From Acorus gramineus (lineage: Eukaryota > Streptophyta > Magnoliopsida > Acorales > Acoraceae), in the NCBI GenBank assembly GCA_030737835.1, contig CM060857.1:15511496-15575495 (forward strand): 64,000 nt of DNA, read 5' to 3'. The position numbers were made by a program, and so were the translations under genes. Positions 59,155 to 64,000 of the stretch are shown piece by piece. How positions within the stretch are numbered: position 1 is the first letter of the stretch; each line of letters starts with the position of its first letter. The notes under the pieces are model-generated. The model was not told the origin of the DNA and ran no database searches. It saw only the letters and a list, made by a program, of their open reading frames with translations.

Positions 59155-60799
59155 ACGCACGCGCCCGATATATACTCAGTTGGATCACTGCCCATAATGA
59201 TTTGGGCTCTATTAATGAAAAACAAAAAACCCATTAAATATTGTGTTCTCCCTTTCCATGGGTCACAATAGCTTGGAAAAAAAATGGGTTAGTGTGATGC
59301 ATCATAAAAAAGGTTAACGTTGATCTCATTAAAAGAATTTCAATTCAATTTGTTTTTTTAGCCAAAATAACATTTTTTTTCTTGTGACATATTTTGTTCT
59401 CAATGTTCAATCGGTTGGATCTGGTTGTTCAGTTGAAAAAAAGTTTAGCTTGTTGTCTTGTTTCCTGTCCCGATTGCTGTTCGTTTTTATTTTTATTTTT
59501 TGAAATTGTATATATCAAGTATATATACATTTATAAAAAAATATAATACATATACCAAATTCTACAGTCTCAATATAAAATTTTTAAAAATGTAAAAAAA
59601 TACATACCTCGATTTATATATTGTTTGTTGCAGCTTAAATTTATAAATTATAGATTATAACTTATAGATTTTAATTTTCTGATAAATAGTAGACATGTTT
59701 ATTATAACTGTTTTAAAATAGAAAATAAACAACATTGATGGTTTAATAAGTTGTAAAATAGCTTCTGATGTACAATTATAAAAAAGACCTATAGACTGAG
59801 TCACAAATAAAACTATAAAAAAAAAATTGATAATGTATTATTTGTATTAGTAAAAAAAATTGAAAATAATGGAGGTTTATTGATTTTTAGTGTAATAGTA
59901 AAAAAATAAATACACGTATTATTAGTAAAAAAAAAAAAAGAGATTAAGGGCACGAAAATAAATAAAAAAATTTAAAGCATTTTATAAGCTATAGTCTCAA
60001 AAACATATCCTTCTCAGCTTACAGATAATGACTTTTTTAAGTAATTTTTAGCTTAAATAAATTTCAATAAGTTTAAACAAACATGCAACATATATATATA
60101 TTACATATTTTGAAGATTGCTTATTAGTTCATTCTTTGCCCTGTTTTGGATTAATAAAACACTCCTGTTCATTAAACAGGGGAAAAAAATAGGGATCATG
60201 TTTGTCAAGTAAAATTTAAAACACGTGTTTTGCCTGTAAGAGAGAGCAAAAGGCTATCTATTTTCACAACCGTATAGTACCAATGGTATCAGAAATCATT
60301 CCAGTACATTTAATCCCAAAATCACTTCCCATTTGCCAAATATTAAGCTTCCAATCTTTGCAACCAAATACAATTGAGGCATGACTTAATAAACAGTGTG
60401 ACTATTGAAGAAAACGAAAATTCATACATGCCAATAAGAAGGGAAACAAAATGGAAATGTCGTATGAGCAATTAGGTGTGTTATTGGGGCATACAAGACT
60501 CAGAATCTTCAAAGAACACATCACAAGTGTATCAGATTTTACCTGGGGAAGGCATTATACAGAATTCGGTTATTGTGTTGTCCCATACCATCTCAATCTG
60601 CTCCAGTTTCCAAGAAGTAGACTCTGTTTGCATCCAATCTAGATCCTGAGTTGGAATCATCAAACAACCGTGCTATCACCCCTTCTTGAAATTCGAATAC
60701 TTATTTTTGACCATCAGGGACCTTCGATCCGTCTGATAGCAACTGAGTTGGGATCCATCAAGTCACAACCGGACATTACATGGGCGTCTTTGAATAAAT
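59155..60799. other. Spacer and 3' flank of the CaaX-protein gene
   Basis: AT-rich. About 59625-60090 may be a weak foldback remnant (GTTTGTTGCAGCTTAAATTT on the left against TTTAAACAAACATGC on the right). The part at 60450-60799 probably includes the 3' UTR of the minus-strand gene; the open frame there is chance. Confidence 0.35.
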
Positions 60800-63006
60800 T
60801 TACATTATAGTGCACATACAAGAATCTGATTCCTCGTCTTCCTCAGAGTCGCTTGTGTCACTACAAATAACATACAAAGGAGATACTTGCTTAAGATGTA
60901 TGATAAAACATCAGAGAACCAAAACAACGTGAAATAGAAATTTGGAAATCTCAACTAATGCATATCTACAGGCATAAATCTAGCATAAAGAGAGTTACAA
61001 CATCTGCATGGGAGCAACAATATTTGCCAGTCCTTAATATGGTGAAGTAAATAAATAAATCAACAGTATATATAACTAATTGGCCAATGGAAGTCGAATT
61101 GACACTAGTTAAGATTCTAAGAAGACAAAGCAACCAGAATGAATCAAGAAGGCAGGTGCCTTCTCAAACTTTCCACATATTGATACTTTTATGTACTAAT
61201 CAATATATGCATTGCAGTGTGTTGAAAATCCATATACACCATCCAATTATTTACTGAATACTGAACAATGTCACACATTCAGCACTTCTGCATGACTCAG
61301 AGAGAGAGAGTCTCTTATAAAGATAATGGAAGCTATGTCTCCACTGTTACATGGTACAAGCTCCTACCCCAGATGTCAATACTATAACAGACAAATATTT
61401 AATCTATATTGAAAACACCAAATACAATATGAACATGACATACAACATAGATATGGCAGGATTTCATTTAGGAAGAATTGAGCCAGGACAATCCATGATA
61501 GATTTATGATAAAAATGTAAGCACTAAAAAACAAAATCCAAACATGCATTGAAAAACTTTCCTTAGATTTCTTCTCTACTCCAATTTTTAACCTCTCATG
61601 TACGCAAGATCAATCCATCACATGGAACGGAGGCCTCAGTCATGTCCATGTTCTGAGTTTTCAGAAAAGCCAGGTCACCCCTCAATGGATTTTGTATCAG
61701 TACTTGAGGAGAGATTTTATTTTTTTGAGAAAAGGTAGAGCTTGCTACCATCACTTTTATATATAATCAAAATTAGGTTACAAGTCTAAATGGGGGATAA
61801 GGAGAAATAGAAAGAAAACAAAACAAAATAGAAGCACCAAAATGCTCCCGAGCGAGGGGATGTCTGGGAGTTCTCTGTAGATGGGTTATCTACCAATAGG
61901 CTCCCTTCAATCCACACTCGAAAGCACGCTAGTATGCAATCACAAGACCATCTCGGAGGACAGATTGTTGCAAGTAATCACAATTTAGATAAGTATCATT
62001 TTCCACCATTGGAATATGATAATTTGGATCACACAGAGCCAAAATAAAACATTAAGAGAAGCTTGCTTGTATTTACATCACAAAGTATAGAAACGACTCT
62101 CTCGAGATGCACTGTTATCAATATAATTAGCAGATTAATTTGTATCCCAACCCCCATTTGTTCCTGGATAAAAGGATGCACAAGGAAATTTTTTGCATAG
62201 CATGCATAACCTATAATGGTTGTCTTTATAAGTTGGAATAAATATTGATAACTACACCAGAAACCCCCTTCATATCGTGAATACGCTTGCGGATAAAGGA
62301 AAAATAGGCTTAATCCTCAAAAACATGTTTGTCTAACATGGATAAATTGTAATAATTATGCTTTGATAAGTTAGAATAAACCGTGAGAGGCGGGTATAGT
62401 TCATTCCTAATTTATCTTAAACTAAACTGTATTTAAATAAAACAAAAACACAAAAGAACAAAATTTGTCCAAACTGAGAAAGAAATAGCAACCAAACCAA
62501 AAAATCATCTACTTCTCTTCTATCCTCATATTGTCATTTCATGTCCCAATACACAAACTAAAATAGGGAGAAGGCGTGGTATTTCATCCAAAATTAAAAC
62601 TATATTATCATAAGTTTAAAACAAAAAAAAAGGACAAAAATTTTATCCCTACAAAACCATTTGATGCCCAAATAAACTATTCGAATGTGTGCTTTTATTT
62701 TCTTTGCTTTGTTATATTGTTCTTGATCAATGAAGACTTATTCAAAGTCAAAATGGTCATAAAAAAAAAAAATCAAAATCAAAATTAGGGGAAAAGAGAG
62801 AGAGAGGCGTACCTAGGTTCGAACTCCAAGACCTGGACGAGCTTCTCTCCATTGCAATCGTTCCATCTGACCTTCCTCCTTGATCCGATCATGGCCGTCC
62901 TCTTCTCATCGGACGGCAACAGCGCGTTCGACTCCTCGTCCCCCTTCCTCTCACCCATACCCCCAACCCCTCCGTCTCCGCAGTCGCCGTCGACGGAGCG
63001 CGTCAT
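60800..63006 (-). CDS. Small acidic plant protein with C-terminal CaaX box
   Basis: Two coding exons (62813-63006 and 60800-60860) with a phase-2 join (EFEP S|DTSDSEED) give 84 aa. The conserved core KVRWNDCNGEKLVQVLEFEP, the acidic stretch SDTSDSEEDEESDS and the end CMCTIM match a short plant protein family of unknown function (consensus like KVQWNDxNGNKLxEVLEFEPSD...CICTIM). CTIM is a CaaX prenylation box (farnesyl type, X = Met) with a nearby Cys that could be palmitoylated, so membrane attachment is predicted. ATG 63006 is the first in-frame ATG of the exon; a glycine-rich stretch follows. The intron of about 1.95 kb is long for so small a gene. Confidence 0.75.
61717..61833. repeat. Dispersed repeat shared with the DUF810 second intron
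   Basis: GAAAAGGTAGAGCTTGCTAC, TCAAAATTAGGTTACAAG and GGAGAAATAGAAAGAAAACA match 39645-39757 in order. It lies in the intron of the CaaX-protein gene. The rest of that intron shows no clear element. Confidence 0.5.
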
Positions 63007-63604
63007 CTCGAATGGATTTCCAGGTCGAGATTCATGGATCCCGTGAGGGTTCACGCGTCGGATCGAAATTTCGGTTCTTATTCAGACTATGATATAATAT
63101 ATATAAAAAAAAATATACATGAAAAGAAGTCCCCGAACTTGAAAGGGCAGTTAGAGATGCGGTGGTGGTGATTGATTATGGATGGGTTTTCTTTTTTTTC
63201 GAGGTAGTGGGTGTTGCTATAATGCGCCGACCATGATTTCACGTTTTTTTTTATTGGGCTTTCTTGTCCAGCTGTTATGATGAGGTGGACCTCGGATAAG
63301 GTGGACCGTTGAGTACCGTCTGATGATAAGCCTTTCAATTTTTTAAAAAAAATCTGAAAGCATCCGTTTCTGTAACTGAAAAATTAAAAATATATGATAT
63401 TTTAATATTCGTATTTTTGACATATATTATAAAAATATATATATTTGTATAATATATTGTCCATATTGTTATCTTACATGATTAATCACTAAGATAATAT
63501 ATTATAATACTATTAAATTTTTAATGAAATAAGCTTTAAAATCTTAATTTTAATTCTGATGTCTCTCTAAAATATCACTTGAGTATTCAAATTAATGTTA
63601 ATAT

Positions 63605-63753
63605 TCAAACATGTCAATTATCTAAAAAAAATTCCGTATTCGATCCATATCCGAAGAGATCCGAATTTGAAAATTAATATCCGTATCCAAATCTGAAAGT
63701 TAAGATATGGATATTGACATATCCGATCCGTATCCGTTCGATTGACAGGCTTA
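63605..63753. mobile_element. Right end of a possible hAT element
   Basis: The stretch with repeated ATCCGTATCC/ATCCGATCC units ends in CGATTGACAGGCTTA, whose inverse TAAGCCTGTCAAT resembles the TAGGCCTGTCAAT end of the 28716 element. The left end was not found. Confidence 0.35.
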
Positions 63754-64000
63754 TCTAACGGTGAGGCGTGATTGAGTTGTCTCTGTCGTTATGGATAGTG
63801 CTATCCAACGTCTGTTTGTCGAGTTTGTGCATCTATTTGGTTTTTGTGGAGGGAGGGGGCTTGTCGCAACTCGCTAACAAACGTCCCTTTCAGTTCCCCT
63901 AATGAGTGATGTGTCAATAATAATAATATGGAAAAATCCATATATCATTATAATCATTGACTGTTTTGAAAGTTCGTGTAACTTCTGATAATCCAGATAG
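63754..64000. other. Right edge of the window
   Basis: No gene or element seen. Confidence 0.4.

Noticed and set aside
1-64000. CRISPR arrays, operons, phage genes or a defence cluster
   Set aside because: The window is plant nuclear DNA with spliced genes; no such structure is present. No rRNA or tRNA gene was recognised by eye either.

Overview
This window is nuclear DNA from a flowering plant. Most host genes have short GT-AG introns, the spacers are AT-rich and full of small transposons, and the protein families are land-plant specific: inositol transporter, MIK2-type LRR kinase, two-RRM glycine-rich hnRNP, CFA-synthase fusion protein, DUF810/PATROL1-like protein and CER1-like wax enzyme. 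I cannot name the species. One gene (DUF810 type) has GC-rich exons in an AT-rich setting, while its neighbours do not.

Layout. 1-258: first coding exon of an inositol transporter, minus strand, running off the left edge. 259-5570: spacer with a PIF/Harbinger-type MITE and a possible non-coding transcript. 5571-9772: complete LRR receptor kinase (minus, 2 exons, 1208 aa) with an unusual HGD catalytic loop. 12632-14802: hnRNP1-like RNA-binding protein (plus, 2 exons, 454 aa), followed by a diverged triple tandem repeat. 16690-17110: a small relic with a duplicated 120-bp unit. 17618-31655: 24-exon gene for an 865-aa fusion of an FAD-dependent oxidoreductase and a cyclopropane fatty acid synthase (minus). 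Its 4.3-kb first intron holds a hAT insertion whose empty site survives in a neighbouring duplicate. 32472-32640: stray copy of exon 11 of that gene. 34116-35988: hAT element containing a second hAT element, which contains a MITE. 37636-41527: DUF810/PATROL1-like gene (minus, 973 aa). 42455-44050: JASON/SEG2-like acidic protein (minus, 433 aa). 45142-48916: CER1-like aldehyde decarbonylase (minus, 619 aa). 49000-60800: gene-poor and transposon-rich (hAT, Tourist, PIF/Harbinger with an ORF1 relic, Mutator-like elements). 60800-63006: small acidic protein ending in a CaaX box (minus, 84 aa).

The genes do not form a pathway. Two act in lipid metabolism (CFA synthase, CER1-like), two in membrane traffic or membrane organisation (DUF810, JASON-like), one in transport, one in signalling and one in RNA binding. 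I rebuilt exon structures by eye from GT-AG sites, phase and family knowledge. All internal phases agree and every total is a whole number of codons.

The strongest unusual observation is in the DUF810 gene. The intron between its first two coding exons is exactly one small LTR-retrotransposon remnant plus one copy of its 5-bp target duplication, and the duplicated bases are coding sequence. This looks like an intron created by an insertion into an exon. No new defence or metabolic system is visible in the window.
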